A DNA stretch of 64,000 nt from Hemibagrus wyckioides (Eukaryota; Chordata; Actinopteri; Siluriformes; Bagridae), in the NCBI RefSeq assembly GCF_019097595.1, contig NC_080710.1, forward strand, positions 12,763,280 to 12,827,279. Direction: 5' to 3'. The notes beneath the pieces were generated by a model, which saw only the letters and a program-made list of their open reading frames with translations, ran no database searches and was not told the DNA's origin. A program made the translations under genes and the position numbers. Within the stretch, counting starts at the first letter, position 1; every line of letters starts with the position of its first letter. Shown here piece after piece: positions 1 to 12,600 of the stretch.

Positions 1-73
1 CAGCTAGTAGTTCCTCAGAAGGTAATTTGGGAAGCTAACATTTTACAAACACACACACACACACACAAAGAGT

Positions 74-313
74 ACTGCTTGTCGTCACTACTCGATACGT
101 ACCGGAAACACGATTTCTTCTGCGCATGTGCAGAAACTCAGGTTTTGTTCGGAGCGTGCGTGAGTATTATAAAATATTAGTAGTATTATAAAAACAGTAT
201 ACCAGAAACTGCTGTAAATCATTTAGTCATACTTTAGACAAAAAGTAGACGCATTTCCGCACACGCTCAGTACAAATCGTGTTTACGGAACGGATCGAGT
301 AGTGACACTGCTT
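74..313. mobile_element. Short inverted-repeat element (MITE-like)
   Basis: Inverted arms of about 33 bases lie at roughly 81-114 and 273-306. The left arm reads GTCACTACTCGAT and continues to AAACACGATTT, and the right arm is its reverse complement with a few mismatches. The direct repeat ACTGCTT occurs just outside both ends (74-80 and 307-313), which fits a 7-8 bp target-site duplication. No coding capacity is visible in the roughly 226-bp body. An hAT-type origin fits the duplication length, but the family is not identified. Confidence 0.6.
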
Positions 314-356
314 CTCCTTCATATACACTGGTGACTTTTATATACAAAGACTCTCC

Positions 357-870
357 CTAGTATGCTAATAGTGTCACCTGCTGATAAACGTTATTACCAT
401 GGCAACCATAGGAGGAAAGCATACAGGCTACTTCACTGTCAACTTTCAGCGATAAAATTGCTTCAGATGTGCCCTTATTCCAGATTTCATCCCTCCTCAT
501 TGTTCTAATGACCTGCACTCTTATAGTAAGCCTTTCCGCTAGATTTTGGAGCGTGGCTGTGGGGATTTGTGTCCATTCAGTCACAAGAGCATTAGTGAGG
601 TCAGGCACTTATGTTGGGTGAGGAGGCCTGGGGTGCTGTCTGCATTCCAATTCATCCCAAAGGTGTTGATTGGGGTTGAGGTCAGGGCACTTTGTAGGTC
701 TTCCACTCCTTGGCAAACTCCGTGTCTTTATGGATCTGACTTGCTCAGGGGCATCATCATGCTGGAACATGTTTCAGCCTCTTAGTTCCATCAAGGGAAA
801 TTGTAATGCAATTGTGTGGTTAAACACGCATATTTGGGCGTGATGTTTAGGTGTTCACATACTTTTGACA
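357..870 (-). mobile_element. Degenerate Tc1-like transposon remnant
   Basis: Read on the - strand, 357-608 encodes a Tc1-type transposase C-terminus with the pattern DLTNAL..EW..IP..TL.NL. This matches the corresponding part of the better preserved Tc1 copy at 15321-16043 in this window. Between 608 and about 770 the DNA still resembles transposase sequence (a 'PDLNPI'-like stretch and a 'FQHD'-like stretch), but with frameshifts. The right end has Tc1-like terminal DNA near 850-870. It is inactive. Confidence 0.65.
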
Positions 871-2606
871 GAGGTGCACAAGAGACTCGGCTCGGCTAGT
901 TAATGATCTGCAAGATGACAAGCTTGATGATGTTGACAGCCAGTATTAGCTTAAACATCTGTTTGAACAGCATACAAATGAGAAGGTAAGAGAGCTGCAC
1001 AGAGGACCAAAGTGCTGCTCTCTTTAGGTAGTAATAAATCAGTGGTTAAATCTTACTTCCACCATAGTGAAGAAAAAAAGTTTGAAATTCGACTTAAAAT
1101 TTTAATCCAAAATAAAAGATTAGCGAGATTAAGTTCATATAGGGTGGACATTTCCTTTAACAAATTGCTCTTAAAGCCTTCTTTAAGGCAAACTCTGCTC
1201 TCTACTCTTCATAAGCCCTTAGAGCGCCACTAATTTGATATCAGCCCTACATTAAAATTAGGTGAATTCACTAACATTGAATTCACTAACCTAATAAAAC
1301 ATCCAGCTGTTGCCGTCTGGTGTTTGTCCTGCACACCTGACTGGTTTTCTGCTCCAGCTCACCTCTGCCAAGTTAAAGTGTGAGTGTTAAAATCATGACA
1401 AGTACTAAACTGTGCAGTGTAAAGTGATATATTAACACTTACAGGTAAGTTACTCCTGTTAACTGTTAATAAATACTGTTTAATTATTCAGTAATAATAT
1501 TAAACTAATGGTTTGGCAGTAGAAAGGACATATTAACACTTCATTGCTTTTCTGATGAGTGCATTATTTGTAAAAGGTATCTGAGAATATGGAAGTTCAG
1601 CACATATTCAGATTCATTTTTGTGAGTGGTGATTATTCAGAAGGAACTCTGACACTTTTACAACCACAGAATTGAATTATGTTAGGTAAGAAATTGATTA
1701 TACTAAACGTTACTGTTTTAGCGAGAGTCTCATTTGTCTCAGATCATCATATATAAATGTTAAAGAAGGCAGAATGGTGAATAAGAGTGTTGTTGACCTC
1801 TGCCTTCTCAGAGCAGGCCTTTTTATGTTTATAATAATAAAATAAATCTATTTTTATTGTACACACATACAAACTCTTTTCTTTCTTATTGTTTCTTATT
1901 TATGCTTATTTCATTTCTTATTTTCATTTCATCATTTATGTGCCCAGTCTAAGCAGAACTAGGCTGAGATTTCATTTCACTTCAAGTTGTATACTGTATA
2001 TATCTGTGTATGTGACAAATACAATCTTGAATTACTGCTTACTTCTGAAATAAAATACCGAAGATTATTATTGGATACCCCATTCGAGGATGTAAACTTT
2101 ACTTGGCCTCCAGCTGTAGGGAAACCTGCTTGATGTGTTTTCTAAGGCAATGATATCGCCTGAAGTTCAGTATTTCAGCACTATATTACGAATGAGACTC
2201 TTAGACTAGTTAGCAAACTCCTGGATCATTATAATTAGTCATATTATTCAGTAACTACGATGACGCGTTTCAGTGAAACTAATCTTAAAGGTATGTAGCT
2301 ACAAGAGTGAGGAATAGAAGTCTGACCTGGTTGACAAGGTCAAGTGGGTTAGCGGTTAAGCCTAGTTATTTTAACGCTGAAGTATTACCGTAGGTTCGCT
2401 AATGTGACATGCAGTAAAAGGTTTCTTTGTCATTCATCACTTGTTGCATGTGTAAATGGGGTAAATAGAATAAGCTGGCTGTGGTTGTCAATAAATTGCT
2501 GTGTAAAGCCGAGTTTCAGGAAAAGACACAGCAGACAGTGTATATTGTTCAAGGAGACAGAGAGCCATTGTTTATAGGGCTTTTAACCTCTGTTTCTCCT
2601 TGATAG
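871..2606. other. Non-coding stretch upstream of first placed exon
   Basis: AT-rich sequence without recognisable coding exons, RNA genes or complete mobile elements. It may be 5' intron of rapgef5 or upstream flank. Which one cannot be decided, because the first exon of the long isoform was not found. Confidence 0.4.
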
Positions 2607-2687
2607 ATTGTATCGGAGGAGCAGCCACCTGAAACCATCAGCTGTCTCATCTCGGACACCAGGCACAAGGCAAAGCAAGCATTTTTT
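2607..2687 (+). CDS. rapgef5: Candidate upstream coding exon of rapgef5 long isoform
   Basis: A good polypyrimidine tract and TAG acceptor precede 2607. The 81 bases that follow are open in the frame that joins, phase 0 to phase 0, to the exon at 3077. The peptide starts IVSEEQPPET and ends KAKQAFF. The proposed donor (TTT|GTACGC) is weak, and I do not recognise the peptide from memory of the family. It could be a real exon just before the DEP domain or a chance open segment. If real it adds 27 residues, but it has no start methionine, so a still earlier exon would be needed. Confidence 0.35.
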
Positions 2688-3076
2688 GTACGCCGTCATT
2701 GTTTTTAATTCCTTGTGTGACTTGAATATCTGGTTAGCTTTCTTAGGTATGTCCAAACGCACGTCAGCAAGTTTGGACTAGTCTTTGTTGTGTGTATCAT
2801 GTTAATCAGCTGCTTAAAAAAAAAAAAACTCTGATGATTTGTGACTATCTCATAGTGAAGATGATTATCTCACAATATGCTTAACTTCAGAGGAACATCA
2901 ACATGTGCATGTGTATATGGGTTGTGGTATGGATTTTTTTTTTCCTCAGTTCTTTTGCTGTCCACACAACAGCCAACAGATAAAACCACATCTACTGGGA
3001 ACAAGAGAACACAGCATTTGTTGTTCCTTTGCTCTAACCCTGTTATCAGTGTAAATATTCTTTCTCTGTGTTGTAG

Positions 3077-4414
3077 GTTTGCGTGCAAAACGTGTCTTGT
3101 GCTGGCCGTGCACTCAGAAATGCTTTCTTATCGAATGGACAAGAAAACTGGAAAGCCCATGTGAAACTAGCCAGAATCATCAAGTAAGATTTGATAAGAC
3201 TTAAATATTATCCCAATGAACTTTTTGATTAAATATGACCGTTCAACCTTTTATGACGGCTTATAATAAAGTCACCTTACTTTAAGGCTTTTAAGGATTG
3301 TCTTGCAAAGCTAAACCTGTATGGACCCCATATTGAAAGTATTATATCAGAGCTGATGGTTTTATGATTTTACGTTGACTTTTGATACACTGGTTTAAGT
3401 AATCATGAGGTGTCTCTTTGTGACTCTCTTGTTATCCTACAGAAGGAGCTTTATAGGACAGGAGCTGGTGCAGTGGCTGACGGAGCAGCAGTGTGTGTTT
3501 GTTGGAAACAGAAATGCAGCTGCTAGAGTCTGGAATGTTTTGCTGGAGCTGGGCATCCTGCTTTCGGGTATATGCGGACACGTGGTCTCTATTATTACTA
3601 TTATTATTAATTTTTATTATTATTATTATTAAGGCACTGCTAGTTGTCATTGTAACAGAACTGCAAGATGAACCAGACACATTAGCTAGCTAACCAAGCC
3701 TGCTCATGTAAATGGGTAATTAATGAGACATAATGAGACATAATTATAAACAGGGATGAAGTTCACAAAGTAAAGCTACTCATAATTGTAGAAACATCCC
3801 ATTTTCTGAGTGTTGAATGTGTAAAAAAAAAAAAAAAAAGATAGGTGTTGGATGAATTCAGGTATTATGAAGCACAATAAATAGCTTGGTAACATCCTTG
3901 TCTTGAAAAACAATAAGGCTGGTAGTTTCAGAAGAAAATATGATGTCATGGGATATTGAGAGAGATTTCCTCTCAGATGCATCACCAAAGGTAAATAATT
4001 AAAAATGTAATGATGAAACAGTTCTACCTAGCTAACCACTTCCTCTTTAGACATGACCCAATTAAATACATCGAAGGCATCTTGATACAGAAATATCAAT
4101 AGTAATGTTACATAACTACAAAGCATACAAAATCTAATTGCCTTTCATAAATATTTATAAATGTGTTGTTAATTATTATTCTCTGGACATGACTTTAGAT
4201 GTCTTATGTACATGCATTAACACTGAATAATGCTCCGTATTATAGTGGAAAGGCTGGCAGAGTTTGAAGACTCGGAAACATTGTACCAGTTCTCCTTTGA
4301 GGAGTGTGAAGCCCAAAGCTGTGAATTTAGAAATCAGACGCAGTGGCAAAATGGAGTGAATCTTCTCTTACAGGTGGCACCTCAAACTCCGCTCCGTGTG
4401 GCCACTCCTAAACC
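3077..4414 (+). CDS. rapgef5: rapgef5 DEP-domain exons (three exons)
   Basis: Exons 3077-3183, 3443-3567 and 4246-4414 join without phase conflict into about 133 residues. They read as a DEP domain: a helix around ALRNAFLSN, basic residues before the core [12 protein letters not shown], then [19 protein letters not shown] and the closing [11 protein letters not shown] strand. DEP domains direct related GEFs such as Epac to membranes, and the same role here is inference. Exon junctions are K (AA|A) and V (G|TG). The exon at 3077 starts in phase 0 with no methionine, so translation starts further upstream. These exons belong only to the long isoform. Confidence 0.85.
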
Positions 4415-7312
4415 GTGAGTAGTAGATAAAAATCTTGATATACAGTATTATTATATTTTCTATCAATTATATTTTCTTTCAGCTGAGAGGAAAAGAGCCC
4501 ACTATATATTAAGTTCCCTCCGAAACTATTGGAATGGGCAAGGTCAATTCTATTGTTGATTTGAAGATGAATATGAGATGATGGATTAGAATCAGAAGAT
4601 TCAGCTAGATAGTCTTTAAGCAAATAACACTTAATATTTGGTTGCATATCCCTTGCTTTCAGTATCTGCATCAAGCCAGCAACACACTGACCTCACCAAA
4701 CTGTTGCATTTTTTTTTTCTGATGCTTTTTTCAGGTTTGTTCCACAGTATACACCGATCAGGCATAACATTATGAGCAGTGACCGGTGAAGTGAATAACA
4801 CTGATTATCCCCTCATCATGGTACCTGTTAGTGGGTGGGATATATTAGAATAAAATGGGTAAGCGTAAGGATGTGAGAGAGTTTGACCAAGGGCCAAATT
4901 GTGATGGGTAGACGACTGGATCAGAGCATCTCCAAAACTGCAGCTCTTTCGGGGTGTTCCCTAGTCTGCAGTGGTCAGTATCTATTAAATGTGGTCCAAG
5001 GAAGGACCAGTGGTGAACCAGTGACAGGGTCATGGGCGGTCAAGGTTCATTGATGCATGTGGGGAGCGAAGGCTGGTCCATGTGTTCAGATCCAACAGAC
5101 GAGCTACTGTTGGTCAAATTGCTGAAGAAATTAATGCTGGTTCAAGTCAAGCCCAATAGTCTCTTTAATTAATGTAGTTTAAGATCATGTCATTAAGAAA
5201 GCGTTATTCATGGACCACCCGGCTGTTTCTTGTTCTTTTCACAGCACTGGATGATTGTACTGGCACACTTGACTGTATTAACCCCAGAGCTTTCAATGGT
5301 CACATATTTGTCATGGTGCTTCATCATACAGATCCTGGTTGTCAACATTTCTGAATATTGCTTTTTGTTAAAAACTGTAAAAGCACACTCATCAGCTTTT
5401 TTTACCAGAATATTCCACTCAGATTTGCAGTTACAGCACTCACCAGCAGATGTCTAGATGCTGTAGTTTTATAGATAGACACAGTCCCTTCTGATTTTAA
5501 TGCTTTTTATTCCCTTTCTCTGTTTCTCTTGTACTCGTTTTTATTTACTCTTCCCATAAAGCTTTCCTATTGTTTAATACTATAGTTACTGATTAGATTT
5601 AAAGCCCATTATGTGGATGTACAGTTTATTACTCATTGCAACTGGATAAGGAAAAATTTCAAGACACTCCGGTGGACAAGACCTCTTACAAATATCTTTT
5701 ATATTAGCCTACGCAGTATGAATTATTTGTCAACATTCATTGATTTTGCTAAACCTAGTGGCATTGCATTACATGCATTTGACCATCGACTGGGAAACGG
5801 CTTCTACTTCCAGTCAGTAAGAAAAACCATTAGTGCGCCGTTTAAGATGCTCCTACCCTTCTAAATTTCATACACTAGATGGTAAGGTACATAGTGCATA
5901 GTGTGTAGTATGCCATTTGGGATGCAGCTATAGACTGAGACTGTGTCTCACCAATTGTATTTATATTCCTAAGGTCTTTTTATTTCTAAGCTCTAAGTCT
6001 TCCAGCTGAGTGTTTTATAGAAACTGGAATGTAGAAGCACAGGTTAACTTTTACACAGTCAGGAAGGGAATTATGGTATATTAAATTAATGTATTCAGTG
6101 ATATGCTGCATCTTCCTTTCTAAACCACACCCACTTCCAGTTTAAAATCAAAAGATCGACATATTTAGAGCTTAGTCACAGATACAATAGATAAAATAAA
6201 AGAATTTTGCTTTTACCGTATAGCTGTGCTATTATGATGGTGTATACTCAAACACTGTGTGTATGTCTGTCTCTGCAGGAGTGAGGGAGAGCAGAAGAAA
6301 CATTCTCTTGCTTGTAGTCCAGTAGATGTTGTCCAGATGAGAGCTCTGGAGCGGCTGACATCAAAGGTGAGGAAAAAAACCACAACTCCTGGAACTGGTT
6401 TGTCTTTTTTAACCTCAGAGCTACAGTTATTCATGTACAGTAATGTACACTCAGTATTATAAAGTCTGTAGTTTAGAAAAGCATTATGTGTTTATACTCG
6501 AAGCCTAAAATGAGTTGTATTCATTGCATTCGAATATGAACGCATTCGTTCTTGAGTGAGACCATAATGAAACTCACATGTACTTGGTCCATCTTGACCA
6601 CTCTGAGAGTCACTGATTGGACATCACTGAGACAGTACTGAGCCCACTTTGCAACCAGCCTTTAAGCTAATGCTGCAGAACTGATTCTCATGGTGCAGTT
6701 GTGTACTGGCAATCGTCTTGGCAACAGACATGGAAAACCTTGCCTGTCCATGTTTGTGCGTCCAGGATATCATGGTCTACAACATTCAATAAATTATTTA
6801 TTATTTTATAAAGCAGAATTCAGTTATATAATTAGATATGTTGATGTATTTGAGGTAGTGAGCCTGTCATGTCTATGTGGTTTGTGTCTGTTACACTTGT
6901 TACACCTAGGGTTGTAATATCTACAGTGGGTCCAAATAAGAACGCTAATGAGCGCTAATGTTTCTATTTGGAATTCTTTTCTAATTTAATACAACAGTTT
7001 TCATTGTAAATGATATCACTGGCAACAAAGGTAAGATCTTACATTAAGTTTAGAGTTTCTTATTATTTGGTTTGTCCTCTTTGTGCTTTAATGTAATGTA
7101 CTCGAGCTAGCGTGGAAAACGCACAAAACCTTGTGAACCATTTCAGATCAAATCCATGCGAGTTTTATCTGAATACATGCTTCAATAGAAAAGATTAAAA
7201 CGATCTTTTGTACTAAGGAGCTAACATAGTCAATATCACACATTTGCTTACATTTAAATAGTTGTCCAAGAAGTCTGTATATTGAAAATGTCATTTCTTT
7301 TCATTATTATTA

Positions 7313-7383
<71 letters not shown>

Positions 7384-9651
7384 TACATGTTACAAATCTA
7401 AAACTTGCCTTTTTTCTCATTTTAAATGACATTAAAATATATTGGAATAAAAGATAAAAATAGAATAGAATAAAAAAGATTTTCAATGTGGTCTCAGTCT
7501 TCTGGACTCCACTGTATTTAATAATAATAATAATAATAATAAAAATAATAATAAAAATAAAATGATTAAATGCAGTGTAAAGCTGTGTGTTACTGGTTTC
7601 TTTTAAATGGCTAATAGAAAGATCACTGGCCCTAACGTGTTACAGATTTTAAGAGCATAAAGAAATTAAATCTCCCTTCTTCTCCATGTTTCTTGTGCTT
7701 TACCTTTTAAGTAAGGCAGCTTTCGATATTTTATTACTCTATTTTAAACAAAGCCTGTCAGATATTTAGAGTGATTAGGCTGTATGATGAATTTGGGAGC
7801 TTAAAAAGCAAATAAAAGACTTAAATTGTTAACAAAACAGGCATCCAGTTTGGTGATGCAGAGACAGTTATAATGTGTTATTAACTCATTTTTAGGTATT
7901 CAGTTAATGATTAAGCAAAAATCAAACCATGAGACAGCTGTGTTTTTCTGTGTTGTAGGCTTGCGCTAGATGTGACGGTAGATTATAGATTATGGCTTTT
8001 TTTTCTCTCTGTCTGTGCCACTTAAATGGTAGCATTAAGTGAAACCTCACAGACAGGGTTACTATGGCAGTCTGCCCAGACTAGCTCAATTTTTCATTGG
8101 CTTATATACTGAGGCTAAGAGATGCCATGCCTTCTGGGCTCATGGGGAATGTAGTTTTCATGGGCCACTAAGCAGAGATAAACGCTTCCATTACTCGCCG
8201 GTACACACCTGGATTCACAATTCTTTGCATGTTACAAGACGAGGTCACTGTTGTAAACATTCATGATCTCCTCATTAGTGTGATAGATCACATATATTAG
8301 AGCAGTGAATAAAAACAGCCCCGGTGACTATTTTACTAATATATGATTTATTCATCACTCTGTTGTTTGCCACTGGGGTGATACCCTCAAGTGCCCTTTT
8401 TTGTTCTTCTAATGTGTGTGTGTCTTCTGAAAAAGTGTGTGTGTATTTATATCCCATAAAATAGCAGGCCCTTAAGGACCATCTTTGGTGATAGTGATAC
8501 ACGAGCTTTGCCACCCAGTGACAAGCAGTGGTGCAGGGTAGTGACGTTTTTGGAGATGTAGATATTTTTATAAATTGAAAAATAATTCCAGTTTTTTAAT
8601 TAATATCCTCAAGGAGTTGCCTGTATCCTAGCCAGGCAGCAGCAGCTGATTTTTTTTATTTTTAATTTTTACATGATGCAGTGTTCAGCAGTGTTCCGCT
8701 CCTATTGTAATGATTCTGGTCCAGCAGTTTGACTGTCATTCATGTCACGTTTCTCTACGCTTGCTTAGAGTGGATAATATCATGACATGACAGCTGTAGC
8801 CACGGCTGGAGGCTCCTCTGCTAAAGTGTTTCATTTTAACAGGTGCAGAATGAACTGACAGCAGCACTGGCTCGGAAAGGAAGGTGCAAATCGAGTAAGG
8901 CACTTTTTGGTTCTTTACTATACAGAAGTTCAATCTTACAAAATTCTGCACTGTTATTAAAATACATATTAAAATAAAATTAGCATTGTAGTGAAGCATA
9001 TATTCTTCTGTCATGTTCTTTAGAAGAGTAGTCCACTGTCACTGCCACAATATATATATATATATATATATACACATACATACAGCTCTGGAAAAAAAAT
9101 CTGAGACCACTGCCCAAACTCCAGATTTGAAGCCTAATGAAAACCTCTGGAATGTCATCAAGAGGAAGATGGATGGTCACAAACCATCAAGCAAAGCTGA
9201 GCTGTTTGTTTTTTTGCAAAAAGAGTGGTATAAAGTTTCCCAACAGCAATGTGAAAAACTGGTGGAGAGCATGGAGCCAAAACGCATGCAAATTGGGGTT
9301 ATTCCACCAAATACTGATTTCTTGATGTTATTTAGCCAAAGCATTAACATAATTTGTTTACAAATTATTTGCATTTTGTTTTATTTGAGTTATTAAAGCT
9401 CTGCAAATACTGCATGATCCTGGGTTATTTTGATGTGTTGTCATTTCCTTTAAATATACACTCTAAATAACAATAGTTATATTTTGAATTTAGGAGAAAT
9501 ATTGTCAGCAGTTCACAAAAAATGAAACAAAACTGTTCATCTTACCAATACATGCACCTGTAAGGAAAAAAACATAAGAAACTGTTTATTTTGCAGTGGT
9601 CTCTTATTTTTTTTCCAGAGCTGTGTGTACATATATATAAAATTATTATTT

Positions 9652-9690
<39 letters not shown>

Positions 9691-12600
9691 TTTTCAGTGA
9701 TTGAGGACACTGTCCCAGAGCACTCTGTTGACCTCCCACCCTCTACTCGTTCTTCCAGTGAGCAAAAGGTATGGTAAATATCTAGACCGTAGATGAATCT
9801 CTAGTATACACTGTGTAAATCTACTGAACTCATGCTATTCATGTATACACTAAGTCAGATATTTTCCTCATGCACTACCTGAGTGAAATTATTCCAGGTT
9901 AGTAATTAGTTAAAAATCTGACAAGGGAGAAGAAGATTTGTTTGAATAAATGTTCATTGGTTTAGTCTGGTTAATAGACTGTCGATAGATAAACCCAATA
10001 TATTTTTATTTAGTCAAGTGGAGTGTAGTTGTCATAAGAATATCATTACACAATTTTCATGCTGTGCTACGAAAAATATTTTATCTGCACATCACAAGGT
10101 AAATCACATTTAGATATAGGAATGTTCTCTGCAGCCCATTCGGTGGTGGACAGCTCTCCCTACAGCTAGGTGAATAACTTAAAGGGTGGATGAAAAAAGG
10201 AGCTTTGGTCACTAGCTGTATGCTTACATAAGTTATGTGTAAGTTATAACAACAGCATTGGTGTGTTTATTAGTTTAAAGTATTCATTTAGTTTACATAG
10301 TGGTGAAACTCCAGAGATACACACTACCATGTCATTGTTACTGCTGCGCCCAGAATGAAGCCCCACCCAAATGTTGTTTACTTAGTGGTGCTTTTTTGGC
10401 TGTGAACGATGGGGTGGGGCTGTGCATGTGTGTGGGGGGGATTTCTGACAGTTATTCAAAACAGAATAAATACACCGATCAGCCATAACATTGAGAGGTG
10501 AAGTGAATAACACTGATTATCTCCTCATCATGGCACCTGTTAGTGGGTGGGATATATTAGGCAGCAAGTGAACATTTTGTCCTCAAAGTTGATGTGTTAG
10601 AACCAGGAGAAATGGGTAAGTGTAAGGATTTGAGAGAGTTTGACAAGGGCCAAATTGTGATGGGTAGACGACTGGATCAGAGCATCTCCGAAACTGCAGC
10701 TCTTGTGGGGTGTTCCCGGTCTGCAGTGGGCAGTATCTATCAAAAGTGGTCCAAGGAAGGAACAGTGGTGACAGGGTCATGGGCGGCCACATGGGGAGCA
10801 AAAGCCAACAGATGAGACACTGAAATTACTGAAGAAGTTAATGCTGGTTCTGATAGAAAGGTGTCAGAATACACAGTGCATGATGGGTCAGGACTGTTTT
10901 GGCAGCAAAAGGGGGACCAACACAATATTAGGCAGGTGGTCATAATGTTATGCCTGGTCAGTGTATTTTATAGTAATAATGATTTACTATATTTTATTTA
11001 CTATAATAATTGATTTTCCTCTACTTGTTATTGTCCTATTACTTGTTTTGTTATTTAGGACCTTAAAAAATTACATAGTCCAGCCATCATTTTTTTTTTC
11101 AATTTGATAGCAACTTGATAGATTTAGGTAACAAAAGAATCAACTTATTACCTCTATGAAATAATATAATATGGAAATAATGTTAATGTTAATATTTGCA
11201 GTGCACAAGAAACATGTTTGAGAAATCAAAATTATTTTACACTGTAAAACTCTACACCTGGCTTTTCCAAATAGTCAAAGTTCTAATTTGAATCTGCTGT
11301 TTTATATAAAATTTTATAGAGCTTTTTATTAAATACATTTTGATAAATAAAAAAAGACAAACATTAACTTCACTTTGCGTTTGCCATCAGAAACCTGTAA
11401 GTCTTTATCAAATCACTCTAGCATGTCCAACCCTATGACTGGTAATGTATCTGCAATGTGTATCTATAGTAAATGTGTCTAACAAACTGGCCACAATGGA
11501 CAAACTGTTTCTTTGTGTTTTATGATTGTTCCGTAGTGTTTTTTTATCAAGTTCATCAGAATAGTTGAAATACAATACTGATCCTTCTTTATCGGTTACA
11601 CACATCAGGTTGAGGTTTATAAAACTTTAAAGAATTTCCCTTTCATCACTAAATATTGTTCATTGTTGTCCTTATTCAAACGTGGTTTTAGACAAAGTGT
11701 CCTGGAATGTGAAGAGTTTCAGTTATGGTGAACACGTCTGCCCAGTATGAGGTTAAACTGCTTTATATAAGCTGTAGTGACTATATTCCTTTTGTTTGGC
11801 TAGTGCAAATTCCTGTCTGTGTCTGTAACACTAAAGGATGAGGTCATAAGTGTTACATCCTGGAAGTCTACTGGTGTATAAGTGTGTGTGTGTGGGTGGG
11901 GGGTTTATGTGCAGGTGTGTAAGTGGATGGAGAAGCACTGGTTAAGGGAACAATCCTGAATTGAGGTATAGATTATTGTAATGATCCATGATCCAAACAA
12001 GTGAAGGGAACTACATTAGTTATTCAATTATAGATGCACAGTGTTTCAGTGCAGCCACACACTCACACACTCGCGCGCACACACACACACACACACACAC
12101 ATACACTTAATTAGTGATACACTATGTCGGTGCGTGCATTTCTCTGAAAGAAGTTGATGAGCATTTTAATGATTCTGTAAGCCAGATCAAATATTATATT
12201 CTTCCACATGCAGACTTAACACACAGTAAAATACCCTCCTGGACTCAACATTGGTCAGTCTCCCACTTTCAGGACATTGTCAAACTTCCTATTCACGACT
12301 GGAGCCACTAGCAGATGTTTCCTGGCCACCCCCACTCTTGTTTAGTGAAAAAGAGAGAGGGAGACTAAAAGAAAGACAAATGCAGGTTCCCTCTCATGAA
12401 ATGTCTAGAGAGACTCTTCTAGCCCAAGCTGTATACCCTGCACTAGATTATAGTAGCCAGAGCTCTCTGTCTTGCCTGAAGAAATAGGAAGCAGTGTACT
12501 GGCTTGTGGATAGACACATACACACACAGTGTTTGTGCTGAAGCTCAATGGCATGGGACTGTGGTCTGAGATATGTGTTCTCTGTGTCCCCTGCAATTCA

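Noticed and set aside
7960..7988. Acceptor-like TGTTGTAG followed by GCTTGCGCTAG in rapgef5
   Set aside because: The frame hits a stop within ten codons, and the neighbouring exons already join in phase without it.
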